Source: Sinohyriopsis cumingii
Taxonomy: Eukaryota > Mollusca > Bivalvia > Unionida > Unionidae
Direction: 5' to 3'
Assembly: GCA_028554795.2 (NCBI GenBank)
Contig: JAPYKE020000528.1
Location: 1-64,000 of the forward strand
DNA: 64,000 nucleotides
Shown here: in pieces, positions 53,010-64,000 of the stretch
Layout: the number at the start of each line of letters is the position of its first letter
How positions within the stretch are numbered: position 1 is the first letter of the stretch
Translations under genes and position numbers: made by a program
Notes under the pieces: generated by a model
Database searches by the model: none
The model's input: the letters and a program-made list of their open reading frames with translations, nothing else
Told to the model about the DNA's origin: nothing

Positions 53010-55127
53010 ACAAGGCAGCTAAAAGAATCAGTATGTGCCTTATGCATGAATAAAGTTCACTAGTACTATAACAAATTAGCATACTTTTCATCACCCCTCA
53101 ACCATCTAGATTTTTAGATATTTACCTCTGTAGCAGACACACAAAAATACGTAAGCCAAGTCGACAGCTCATTTGCAGCCCGAGTTACGCATTTCATCTC
53201 CAATGCAAATCTAACTGTGACAGGCAGTCACCAACAAGCCAACCTATTTCCAAGCCTAACTCAAAGTAAATCTGAACCACATATAAATGCTAGGCTTGTG
53301 ATAATTAGGTTCATGCCTTCTACCTTAAAAATTAAGGGGGTGTCAAAATATGAAACTATCCAGTGAGACCTTAAGAATTCAAATAGCAGTCTGATTAAGG
53401 GAAAATCTTCTTATTTTCAAAACTTTGACCAATTCTAAATAAAACGCAACCTTCAGAAGTTTGAAATTCAAAATTGTTTGTTTCCTATGATTTATTGAAT
53501 TTATTGATGACCAAAAGCTATCAAGCAGAGCAACAGCTATGAGACAGCTTCATACTTCATGTATTACTTTCACCTCTGAAACATACAATTTCTTTATATT
53601 ATGTCAGTTTCATCATTTTTCATAGCTAATACACCCTGTCTTGTTAGTGCCTGGTGATATCAGAGATATCTGAGAGCACAAATAATACAACTCTTCATGC
53701 AATCTGAAATAGTAGTGAATAAAAGATGTAAAGAAGCCAAGCTGAATTTCTTGTACAATGGCTGCAGAATGTACATGCCAAGTACTTGAAAGAATAATAA
53801 CGATGCACGGCATATATAAACTGACCAGAACTCTCTCACTGATTTCATGAAGAAGGTCAAATCTATTTTAGAATAGAGAAATCCAAGGTAGACTTAAGGG
53901 AGGCAACTCATCAGGTAACATCAAATGTATGGACCAATCTTTGTAAACTGAACCACATCAGTTGGGAAACTTAAACAATGAAATTCTATACCCATATTTA
54001 TCCCATCTGTTGATAAAACAATATGCATGGATAATGTATTTTAAGAACACTAAGAAGGACACCTCTAAATCATTTTCATACTGGCCGGCACATAATGTTG
54101 TTGAAGTTGCTGCTATTTAGAAGTGTGTTTTGCTAGTGATTGTCACCTGCATAGAACTGAATCTAAAGCAAATAGAAAATCATGCAAAGTAAAAAAGGGG
54201 AGGAGAAAAAACACAATGTAAAAAAGGGACATCCATTTAATATAACTCACCAAAAACTTCAATGAAACTGGTGCAGATATATTTGTTCCTGTGAAAGCTC
54301 CACAACAATTGGCATGTCTGACTCCCAATAAATTGTTGATGTTGTCCTGCTGTTAGCAATATCACTTCAGCAGGTGTGCTCCCATACACCTTGAGGCCTA
54401 CAACAAAATAAAACCCTGAACTTCTTATATACAGGTCATTATAACTTAAATTTCTGTAAATAAGATGAAATATATGTATTGAAACATTACATCATGAGTA
54501 GATATGGATGTAAGAGCATTAAATTAAGGTAATCATCATAAAATTAGGAAAATATACTAAGTTTATACTGAAAATGTTGATAAACTGAATAAGTATGTGA
54601 AATACTTCAATTAAACCACCTTGCTTGAAACTTATAAGGCTTTTGTTGTTCATTAGGAGAATGGATCAGGAGCAATACCTGGTAGTATTAAAACTGTTGA
54701 GTTAAGTCCCTTCTTCTACTATGATTAAGTGCAATCAAATCTATAGGAAGTGTATGTTTGGAATACCTAACTATGTCAGATTCAAGATATGGAGGTAATA
54801 AGGATATGATTTATGGCACAGTGAATCACATTTGACAAGACTGAAAAAATGACACCGGTTCTTAAGGTCTCACTGGACAGTTTATCTGGTGAATTTTCAT
54901 CCGACGATGACCAATTACAGAAAAGTGAGAATAATTTTACACTGAAGATACAAATAAAAACAAACTAATGATTTTTGTAGAAAGCATACATGTGAGATTT
55001 TGACTGCAGTAATCAGGTTAATTCCTGATGCAACTGGTGGTTTTTATACTGAACCAACACTGCCACCAACCCCTAAATTTTACATTCATTTTTGACAAGA
55101 AATAGCTATTTTGAATATTTTTCTGTG
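53010..55127. repeat. Monomer 26, class B, 2,118 bp
   Basis: GCATTTCATC, a private ATTAAGGGGG at about 53333, and GTTGCTGCT rather than the usual right-block GTTGCTACT. Y lies at 54251-54397. Confidence 0.95.
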
Positions 55128-57245
55128 ACAAGGCAGCTAAAAGAATCAGTATGTGCCTTATGCATGAATAAAGTTCACTAGTACTATAACAAATTAGCAT
55201 ACTTTTCATCACCCCTCAACCATCTAGATTTTTAGATATTTACCTCTGTAGCAGACACACAAAAATACGTAAGCCAAGTCGACAGCTCATTTGCAGCCCG
55301 AGTTACGCATTTGATCTCCAATGCAAATCTAACTGTGACAGGTAGTCACCAACAAGCCAACCTATTTCCAAGCCTAACTCAAAGTAAATCTGAACCACAT
55401 ATAAATGCTAGGCTTGTGATAATTAGGTTCATGCCTTCTACCTTAAAAATTAGGGGGGTGTCAAAATATGAAACTATCCAGTGAGACCTTAAGAATTCAA
55501 ATAGCAGTCTGATTAAGGGAAAATCTTCTTATTTTCAAAACTTTGACCAATTCTAAATAAAACGCAACCTTCAGAAGTTTGAAATTCAAAATTGTTTGTT
55601 TCCTATGATTTATTGAATTTATTGATGACCAAAAGCTATCAAGCAGAGCAACAGCTATGAGACAGCTTCATACTTCATGTATTACTTTCACCTCTGAAAC
55701 ATACAATTTCTTTATATTATGTCAGTTTCATCATTTTTCATAGCTAATACACCCTGTCTTGTTAGTGCCTGGTGATATCAGAGATATCTGAGAGCACAAA
55801 TAATACAACTCTTCATGCAATCTGAAATAGTAGTGAATAAAAGATGTAAAGAAGCCAAGCTGAATTTCTTGTACAATGGCTGCAGAATGTACATGCCAAG
55901 TACTTGAAAGAATAATAACGATGCACGGCATATATAAACTGACCAGAACTCTCTCACTGATTTCATGAAGAAGGTCAAATCTATTTTAGAATAGAGAAAT
56001 CCAAGGTAGACTTAAGGGAGGCAACTCATCAGGTAACATCAAATGTATGGACCAATCTTTGTAAACTGAACCACATCAGTTGGGAAACTTAAACAATGAA
56101 ATTCTATACCCATATTTATCCCATCTGTTGATAAAACAATATGCATGGATAATGTATTTTAAGAACACTAAGAAGGACACCTCTAAATCATTTTCATACT
56201 GGCCGGCACATAATGTTGTTGAAGTTGCTACTATTTAGAAGTGTGTTTTGCTAGTGATTGTCACCTGCATAGAACTGAATCTAAAGCAAATAGAAAATCA
56301 TGCAAAGTAAAAAAGGGGAGGAGAAAAAACACAATGTAAAAAAGGGACATCCATTTAATATAACTCACCAAAAACTTCAATGAAACTGGTGCAGATATAT
56401 TTGTTCCTGTGAAAGCTCCACAACAATTGGCATGTCTGACTCCCAATAAATTGTTGATGTTGTCCTGCTGTTAGCAATATCACTTCAGCAGGTGTGCTCC
56501 CATACACCTTGAGGCCTACAACAAAATAAAACCCTGAACTTCTTATATACAGGTCATTATAACTTAAATTTCTGTAAATAAGATGAAATATATGTATTGA
56601 AACATTACATCATGAGTAGATATGGATGTAAGAGCATTAAATTAAGGTAATCATCATAAAATTAGGAAAATATACTAAGTTTATACTGAAAATGTTGATA
56701 AACTGAATAAGTATGTGAAATACTTCAATTAAACCACCTTGCTTGAAACTTATAAGGCTTTTGTTGTTCATTAGGAGAATGGATCAGGAGCAATACCTGG
56801 TAGTATTAAAACTGTTGAGTTAAGTCCCTTCTTCTACTATGATTAAGTGCAATCAAATCTATAGGAAGTGTATGTTTGGAATACCTAACTATGTCAGATT
56901 CAAGATATGGAGGTAATAAGGATATGATTTATGGCACAGTGAATCACATTTGACAAGACTGAAAAAATGACACCGGTTCTTAAGGTCTCACTGGACAGTT
57001 TATCTGGTGAATTTTCATCCGACGATGACCAATTACAGAAAAGTGAGAATAATTTTACACTGAAGATACAAATAAAAACAAACTAATGATTTTTGTAGAA
57101 AGCATACATGTGAGATTTTGACTGCAGTAATCAGGTTAATTCCTGATGCAACTGGTGGTTTTTATACTGAACCAACACTGCCACCAACCCCTACATTTTA
57201 CATTCATTTTTGACAAGAAATAGCTATTTTGAATATTTTTCTGTG
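55128..57245. repeat. Monomer 27, class B, 2,118 bp
   Basis: Private changes are CAGGTAGTCACC at about 55342 and CCCTACATTT at about 57193. Y lies at 56369-56515. Confidence 0.95.
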
Positions 57246-59363
57246 ACAAGGCAGCTAAAAGAATCAGTATGTGCCTTATGCATGAATAAAGTTCACTAGT
57301 ACTATAACAAATTAGCATACTTTTCATCACCCCTCAACCATCTAGATTTTTAGATATTTACCTCTGTAGCAGACACACAAAAATACGTAAGCCAAGTCGA
57401 CAGCTCATTTGCAGCCCGAGTTACGCATTTGATCTCCAATGCAAATCTAACTGTGACAGGCAGTCACCAACAAGCCAACCTATTTCCAAGCCTAACTCAA
57501 AGTAAATCTGAACCACATATAAATGCTAGGCTTGTGATAATTAGGTTCATGCCTTCTACCTTAAAAATTAGGGGGGTGTCAAAATATGAAACTATCCAGT
57601 GAGACCTTAAGAATTCAAATAGCAGTCTGATTAAGGGAAAATCTTCTTATTTTCAAAACTTTGACCAATTCTAAATAAAACGCAACCTTCAGAAGTTTGA
57701 AATTCAAAATTGTTTGTTTCCTATGATTTATTGAATTTATTGATGACCAAAAGCTATCAAGCAGAGCAACAGCTATGAGACAGCTTCATACTTCATGTAT
57801 TACTTTCACCTCTGAAACATACAATTTCTTTATATTATGTCAGTTTCATCATTTTTCATAGCTAATACACCCTGTCTTGTTAGTGCCTGGTGATATCAGA
57901 GATATCTGAGAGCACAAATAATACAACTCTTCATGCAATCTGAAATAGTAGTGAATAAAAGATGTAAAGAAGCCAAGCTGAATTTCTTGTACAATGGCTG
58001 CAGAATGTACATGCCAAGTACTTGAAAGAATAATAACGATGCACGGCATATATAAACTGACCAGAACTCTCTCACTGATTTCATGAAGAAGGTCAAATCT
58101 ATTTTAGAATAGAGAAATCCAAGGTAGACTTAAGGGAGGCAACTCATCAGGTAACATCAAATGTATGGACCAATCTTTGTAAACTGAACCACATCAGTTG
58201 GGAAACTTAAACAATGAAATTCTATACCCATATTTATCCCATCTGTTGATAAAACAATATGCATGGATAATGTATTTTAAGAACACTAAGAAGGACACCT
58301 CTAAATCATTTTCATACTGGCCGGCACATAATGTTGTTGAAGTTGCTACTATTTAGAAGTGTGTTTTGCTAGTGATTGTCACCTGCATAGAACTGAATCT
58401 AAAGCAAATAGAAAATCATGCAAAGTAAAAAAGGGGAGGAGAAAAAACACAATGTAAAAAAGGGACATCCATTTAATATAACTCACCAAAAACTTCAATG
58501 AAACTGGTGCAGATATATTTGTTCCTGTGAAAGCTCCACAACAATTGGCATGTCTGACTCCCAATAAATTGTTGATGTTGTCCTGCTGTTAGCAATATCA
58601 CTTCAGCAGGTGTGCTCCCATACACCTTGAGGCCTACAACAAAATAAAACCCTGAACTTCTTATATACAGGTCATTATAACTTAAATTTCTGTAAATAAG
58701 ATGAAATATATGTATTGAAACATTACATCATGAGTAGATATGGATGTAAGAGCATTAAATTAAGGTAATCATCATAAAATTAGGAAAATATACTAAGTTT
58801 ATACTGAAAATGTTGATAAACTGAATAAGTATGTGAAATACTTCAATTAAACCACCTTGCTTGAAACTTATAAGGCTTTTGTTGTTCATTAGGAGAATGG
58901 ATCAGGAGCAATACCTGGTAGTATTAAAACTGTTGAGTTAAGTCCCTTCTTCTACTATGATTAAGTGCAATCAAATCTATAGGAAGTGTATGTTTGGAAT
59001 ACCTAACTATGTCAGATTCAAGATATGGAGGTAATAAGGATATGATTTATGGCACAGTGAATCACATTTGACAAGACTGAAAAAATGACACCGGTTCTTA
59101 AGGTCTCACTGGACAGTTTATCTGGTGAATTTTCATCCGACGATGACCAATTACAGAAAAGTGAGAATAATTTTACACTGAAGATACAAATAAAAACAAA
59201 CTAATGATTTTTGTAGAAAGCATACATGTGAGATTTTGACTGCAGTAATCAGGTTAATTCCTGATGCAACTGGTGGTTTTTATACTGAACCAACACTGCC
59301 ACCAACCCCTAAATTTTACATTCATTTTTGACAAGAAATAGCTATTTTGAATATTTTTCTGTG
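57246..59363. repeat. Monomer 28, class B, 2,118 bp
   Basis: Right-block markers, with no private change that I noticed, so it is a fair consensus for this block. Y lies at 58487-58633. Confidence 0.95.
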
Positions 59364-61481
59364 ACAAGGCAGCTAAAAGAATCAGTATGTGCCTTATGCA
59401 TGAATAAAGTTCACTAGTACTATAACAAATTAGCATACTTTTCATCACCCCTCAACCATCTAGATTTTTAGATATTTACCTCTGTAGCAGACACACAGAA
59501 ATGCGTAAGCCAAGTCGACAGCTCATTTGCAGCCCGAGTTACGCATTTCATCTCCAATGCAAATCTAACTGTGACAGGCAGTCACCAACAAGCCAACCTA
59601 TTTCCAAGCCTAACTCAAAGTAAATCTGAACCACATATAAATGCTAGGCTTGTGATAATTAGGTTCATGCCTTCTACCTTAAAAATTAGGGGGGTGTCAA
59701 AATATGAAACTATCCAGTGAGACCTTAAGAATTCAAATAGCAGTCTGATTAAGGGAAAATCTTCTTATTTTCAAAACTTTGACCAATTCTAAATAAAACG
59801 CAACCTTCAGAAGTTTGAAATTCAAAATTGTTTGTTTCCTATGATTTATTGAATTTATTGATGACCAAAAGCTATCAAGCAGAGCAACAGCTATGAGACA
59901 GCTTCATACTTCATGTATTACTTTCACCTCTGAAACATACAATTTCTTTATATTATGTCAGTTTCATCATTTTTCATAGCTAATACACCCTGTCTTGTTA
60001 GTGCCTGGTGATATCAGAGATATCTGAGAGCACAAATAATACAACTCTTCATGCAATCTGAAATAGTAGTGAATAAAAGATGTAAAGAAGCCAAGCTGAA
60101 TTTCTTGTACAATGGCTGCAGAATGTACATGCCAAGTACTTGAAAGAATAATAACGATGCACAGCATATATAAACTGACCAGAACTCTCTCACTGATTTC
60201 ATGAAGAGGGTCAAATCTATTTTAGAATAGAGAAATCCAAGGTAGACTTAAGGGAGGCAACTCATCAGGTAACATCAAATGTATGGACCAATCTTTGTAA
60301 ACTGAACCACATCAGTTGGGAAACTTAAACAATGAAATTCTATACCCATATTTATCCCATCTGTTGATAGAACAATATGCATGGATGATGTATTTTAAGA
60401 ACACTAAGAAGGACACCTCTAAATCATTTTCATACTGGCCGGCACATAATGTTGTTGAAGTTGCTGCTATTTAGAAGTGTGTTTTGCTAGTGATTGTCAC
60501 CTGCATAGAACTGAATCTAAAGCAAATAGAAAATCATGCAAAGTAAAAAAGGGGAGGAGAAAAAACACAATGTAAAAAAGGGACATCCATTTAATATAAC
60601 TCACCAAAAACTTCAATGAAACTGGTGCAGATATATTTGTTCCTGTGAAAGCTCCACAACAATTGGCATGTCTGACTCCCAATAAATTGTTGATGTTGTC
60701 CTGCTGTTAGCAATATCACTTCAGCAGGTGTGCTCCCATACACCTTGAGGCCTACAACAAAATAAAACCCTGAACTTCTTATATACAGGTCATTATAACT
60801 TAAATTTCTGTAAATAAGATGAAATATATGTATTGAAACATTACATCATGAGTAGATATGGATGTAAGAGCATTAAATTAAGGTAATCATCATAAAATTA
60901 GGAAAATATACTAAGTTTATACTGAAAATGTTGATAAACTGAATAAGTATGTGAAATACTTCAATTAAACCACCTTGCTTGAAACTTATAAGGCTTTTGT
61001 TGTTCATTAGGAGAATGGATCAGGAGCAATACCTGGTAGTATTAAAACTGTTGAGTTAAGTCCCTTCTTCTACTATGATTAAGTGCAATCAAATCTATAG
61101 GAAGTGTATGTTTGGAATACCTAACTATGTCAGATTCAAGATATGGAGGTAATAAGGATATGATTTATGGCACAGTGAATCACATTTGACAAGACTGAAA
61201 AAATGACACCGGTTCTTAAGGTCTCACTGGACAGTTTATCTGGTGAATTTTCATCCGACGATGACCAATTACAGAAAAGTGAGAATAATTTTACACTGAA
61301 GATACAAATAAAAACAAACTAATGATTTTTGTAGAAAGCATACATGTGAGATTTTGACTGCAGTAATCAGGTTAATTCCTGATGCAACTGGTGGTTTTTA
61401 TACTGAACCAACACTGCCACCAACCCCTAAATTTTACATTCATTTTTGACAAGAAATAGCTATTTTGAATATTTTTCTGTG
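59364..61481. repeat. Monomer 29, class B, 2,118 bp
   Basis: The left half shares rare SNPs with monomer 23 (ACAGAAATGCG, GCACAGCAT, GAAGAGGGTC). GTTGATAGAAC at about 60363 is private. GGATGATGTA at about 60381 is otherwise found only in middle-block B' copies. Y lies at 60605-60751. Confidence 0.95.
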
Positions 61482-63598
61482 ACAAGGCAGTTAAAGAATC
61501 AGTATGTGCCTTATGCATGAATAAAGTTCACTAGTACTATAACAAATTAGCATACTTTTCATCACCCCTCAACCATCTAGATTTTTAGATATTTACCTCT
61601 GTAGCAGACACACAAAAATACGTAAACCAAGTCGACAGCTCATTTGCAGCCCGAGTTACGCATTTGATCTCCAATGCAAATCTAACTGTGACAGGCAGTC
61701 ACCAACAAGCCAACCTATTTCCAAGCCTAACTCAAAGTAAATCTGAACCACATATAAATGCTAGGCTTGTGATAATTAGGTTCATGCCTTCTACCTTAAA
61801 AATTAGGGGGGTGTCAAAATATGAAACTATCCAGTGAGACCTTAAGAATTCAAATAGCAGTCTGATTAAGGGAAAATCTTCTTATTTTCAAAACTTTGAC
61901 CAATTCTAAATAAAACGCAACCTTCAGAAGTTTGAAATTCAAAATTGTTTGTTTCCTATGATTTATTGAATTTATTGATGACCAAAAGCTATCAAGCAGA
62001 GCAACAGCTATGAGACAGCTTCATACTTCATGTATTACTTTCACCTCTGAAACATACAATTTCTTTATATTATGTCAGTTTCATCATTTTTCATAGCTAA
62101 TACACCCTGTCTTGTTAGTGCCTGGTGATACCAGAGATATCTGAGAGCACAAATAATACAACTCTTCATGCAATCTGAAATAGTAGTGAATAAAAGATGT
62201 AAAGAAGCCAAGCTGAATTTCTTGTACAATGGCTGCAGAATGTACATGCCAAGTACTTGAAAGAATAATAACGATGCACGGCATATATAAACTGACCAGA
62301 ACTCTCTCACTGATTTCATGAAGAAGGTCAAATCTATTTTAGAATAGAGAAATCCAAGGTAGACTTAAGGGAGGCAACTCATCAGGTAACATCAAATGTA
62401 TGGACCAATCTTTGTAAACTGAACCACATCAGTTGGGAAACTTAAACAATGAAATTCTATACCCATATTTATCCCATCTGTTGATAAAACAATATGCATG
62501 GATAATGTATTTTAAGAACACTAAGAAGGACACCTCTAAATCATTTTCATACTGGCCGGCACATAATGTTGCTGAAGTTGCTACTATTTAGAAGTGTGTT
62601 TTGCTAGTGATTGTCACCTGCATAGAACTGAATCTAAAGCAAATAGAAAATCATGCAAAGTAAAAAAGGGGAGGAGAAAAAACACAATGTAAAAAAGGGA
62701 CATCTATTTAATATAACTCACCAAAAACTTCAATGAAACTGGTGCAGATATATTTGTTCCTGTGAAAGCTCCACAACAATTGGCATGTCTGACTCCCAAT
62801 AAATTGTTGATGTTGTCCTGCTGTTAGCAATATCACTTCAGCAGGTGTGCTCCCATACACCTTGAGGCCTACAACAAAATAAAACCCTGAACTTCTTATA
62901 TACAGGTCATTATAACTTAAATTTCTGTAAATAAGATGAAATATATGTATTGAAACATTACATCATGAGTAGATATGGATGTAAGAGCATTAAATTAAGG
63001 TAATCATCATAAAATTAGGAAAATATACTAAGTTTATACTGAAAATGTTGATAAACTGAATAAGTATGTGAAATACTTCAATTAAACCACCTTGCTTGAA
63101 ACTTATAAGGCTTTTGTTGTTCATTAGGAGAATGGATCAGGAGCAATACCTGGTAGTATTAAAACTGTTGAGTTAAGTCCCTTCTTCTACTATGATTAAG
63201 TGCAATCAAATCTATAGGAAGTGTATGTTTGGAATACCTAACTATGTCAGATTCAAGATATGGAGGTAATAAGGATATGATTTATGGCACAGTGAATCAC
63301 ATTTGACAAGACTGAAAAAATGACACCGGTTCTTAAGGTCTCACTGGACAGTCTATCTGGTGAATTTTCATCCGACGATGACCAATTACAGAAAAGTGAG
63401 AATAATTTTACACTGAAGATACAAATAAAAACAAACTAATGATTTTTGTAGAAAGCATACATGTGAGATTTTGACTGCAGTAATCAGGTTAATTCCTGAT
63501 GCAACTGGTGGTTTTTATACTGAACCAACACTGCCACCAACCCCTAAATTTTACATTCATTTTTGACAAGAAATAGCTATTTTGAATATTTTTCTGTG
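61482..63598. repeat. Monomer 30, class B, 2,117 bp
   Basis: GGCAGTTAAAGAATC at about 61490 has one substitution and one missing A, giving the 2,117-bp length. GTGATACCAG at about 62126 turns a minus-strand TGA into TGG. The right half matches monomer 23 (TGTTGCTGAAG, GACATCTATT, CAGTCTATC). Y lies at 62722-62868. Confidence 0.95.
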
Positions 63599-64000
63599 AC
63601 AAGGCAGCTAAAAGAATCAGTATGTGCCTTATGCATGAATAAAGTTCACTAGTACTATAACAAATTAGCATACTTTTCATCACCCCTCAACCATCTAGAT
63701 TTTTAGATATTTACCTCTGTAGCAGACACACAAAAATACGTAAACCAAGTCGACAGCTCATTTGCAGCCCGAGTTACGCATTTGATCTCCAATGCAAATC
63801 TAACTGTGACAGGCAGTCACCAACAAGCCAACCTATTTCCAAGCCTAACTCAAAGTAAATCTGAACCACATATAAATGCTAGGCTTGTGATAATTAGGTT
63901 CATGCCTTCTACCTTAAAAATTAGGGGGGTGTCAAAATATGAAACTATCCAGTGAGACCTTAAGAATTCAAATAGCAGTCTGATTAAGGGAAAATCTTCT
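63599..64000. repeat. Monomer 31, class B, truncated by window end
   Basis: The first 402 bp of a class-B unit, including CGTAAACCAAG and the 24-bp segment, with W at 63715-63803. Nothing suggests that the array stops here. Confidence 0.95.

Larger units (their letters stand above)
1..64000. repeat. Macrosatellite-like tandem array, ~2.12-kb unit, 30.2 copies
   Basis: The same sequence recurs head-to-tail throughout with no other DNA between copies. Taking the ACAAGGCAG motif as an arbitrary unit start, copies begin at 2, 2121, 4241, 6360, 8480, 10599, 12719, 14839, 16959, 19079, 21197, 23317, 25435, 27553, 29673, 31791, 33911, 36029, 38149, 40267, 42392, 44512, 46656, 48774, 50892, 53010, 55128, 57246, 59364, 61482 and 63599. 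Lengths are 2,117-2,120 bp except copy 20 (2,125) and copy 22 (2,144). Neighbouring units differ by about ten bases plus two short indels, that is about 99 percent identity by eye. No copy is inverted and none is interrupted by an insertion. Both window edges fall inside the array. The unit length and possible exon content resemble macrosatellites more than short satellite DNA. True copy number depends on assembly quality. Confidence 0.99.
44512..64000. repeat. Right block: B-type copies 22-31 with private SNP set
   Basis: From copy 22 on, TTAAGGGAGG replaces the middle block's TTAAGCGAGG and every unit has GCTATGAGAC. Most units have GTTGCTACT in place of GTTGCTGCT; copies 26 and 29 do not. 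All except the hybrid copy 22 have the class-B indel state. No short regular period is obvious. Copies 23, 29 and 30 share groups of rare SNPs, which suggests a duplication spanning six to seven units. Confidence 0.75.

Noticed and set aside
62065-62331. 88-codon extension of the second frame in copy 30
   Set aside because: A single private TGA-to-TGG change. It could be an ancestral state, but 29 copies have the stop and there is no other support.
1-64000. CRISPR array, rDNA or organelle repeat
   Set aside because: The unit is far too long and uniform for a CRISPR array, and I recognise no rRNA or tRNA sequence. Eukaryotic splice signals and lack of genes argue against bacterial or organelle DNA.
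1-64000. Nucleosome phasing (2,120 bp is about twelve lengths of 177 bp)
   Set aside because: Many repeat lengths can be divided to give a plausible nucleosome spacing. I see no internal periodicity near 177 bp.

Overview
The whole 64 kb window is one tandem array in head-to-tail orientation. The unit is about 2.12 kb and very homogeneous. There are 30 essentially complete copies (the first begins at the window edge) and a 31st partial copy at 63599-64000. Neither edge of the array is visible, so it is longer than the window. I see no rRNA, tRNA, CRISPR, complete protein gene or transposase. The sequence is AT-rich (roughly one third G+C by eye), has few CpG, and carries a canonical U-rich 3' splice site and GT-AG exon borders on the minus strand. 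It therefore looks like nuclear eukaryotic DNA. A plant is my best guess, held weakly, from the intron style (acceptor TTTTATTTTGTTGTAG, donor G/GTGAGT).

Layout: units come in two length classes. Class A (2,119-2,120 bp) carries a 26-bp segment near unit position 251-276. Class B (2,117-2,118 bp) lacks it but carries a different 24-bp segment with a SalI-type GTCGAC near unit position 143. Copy 22 (2,144 bp) has both. Copy 20 (2,125 bp) is class B with a 7-bp tandem duplication. Shared SNPs divide the array into three blocks. Copies 1-8 (1-16958) alternate two A subtypes with a period of about 4,239 bp (dimeric higher-order repeat). Copy 9 is transitional. Copies 10-21 (19079-44511) repeat a B'-A'-B'' trimer with a period of 6,356 bp, interrupted by one extra A monomer (copy 16). 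Copies 22-31 (44512-64000) are B-type, and copies 23, 29 and 30 show an unequal-exchange relationship.

Content of a unit: the best-supported genic element is a 147-nt minus-strand exon-like segment (1244-1390 in copy 1), called Y here. It has a consensus acceptor and donor and a single open frame with symmetric phase. Its splice sites are the same in all 30 copies, and only one base in it varies. Weaker minus-strand candidates are W (65 nt in class A, 89 nt in class B), X (37 nt) and V (160 nt, ending in a stop). I do not recognise the protein family of any of them. W+X+Y sums to a multiple of three in both classes, so a spliced read-through transcript could in principle stay in frame across units. 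However, the SNPs in W are mostly amino-acid changing, and V is frameshifted in copy 20. The conservative reading is a macrosatellite-like array built on a fragment of an intron-containing gene. A 25-bp inverted repeat (24/25 match) lies in every unit. SNPs concentrate in the first ~1.25 kb of the unit, while the remaining ~0.87 kb is nearly invariant.
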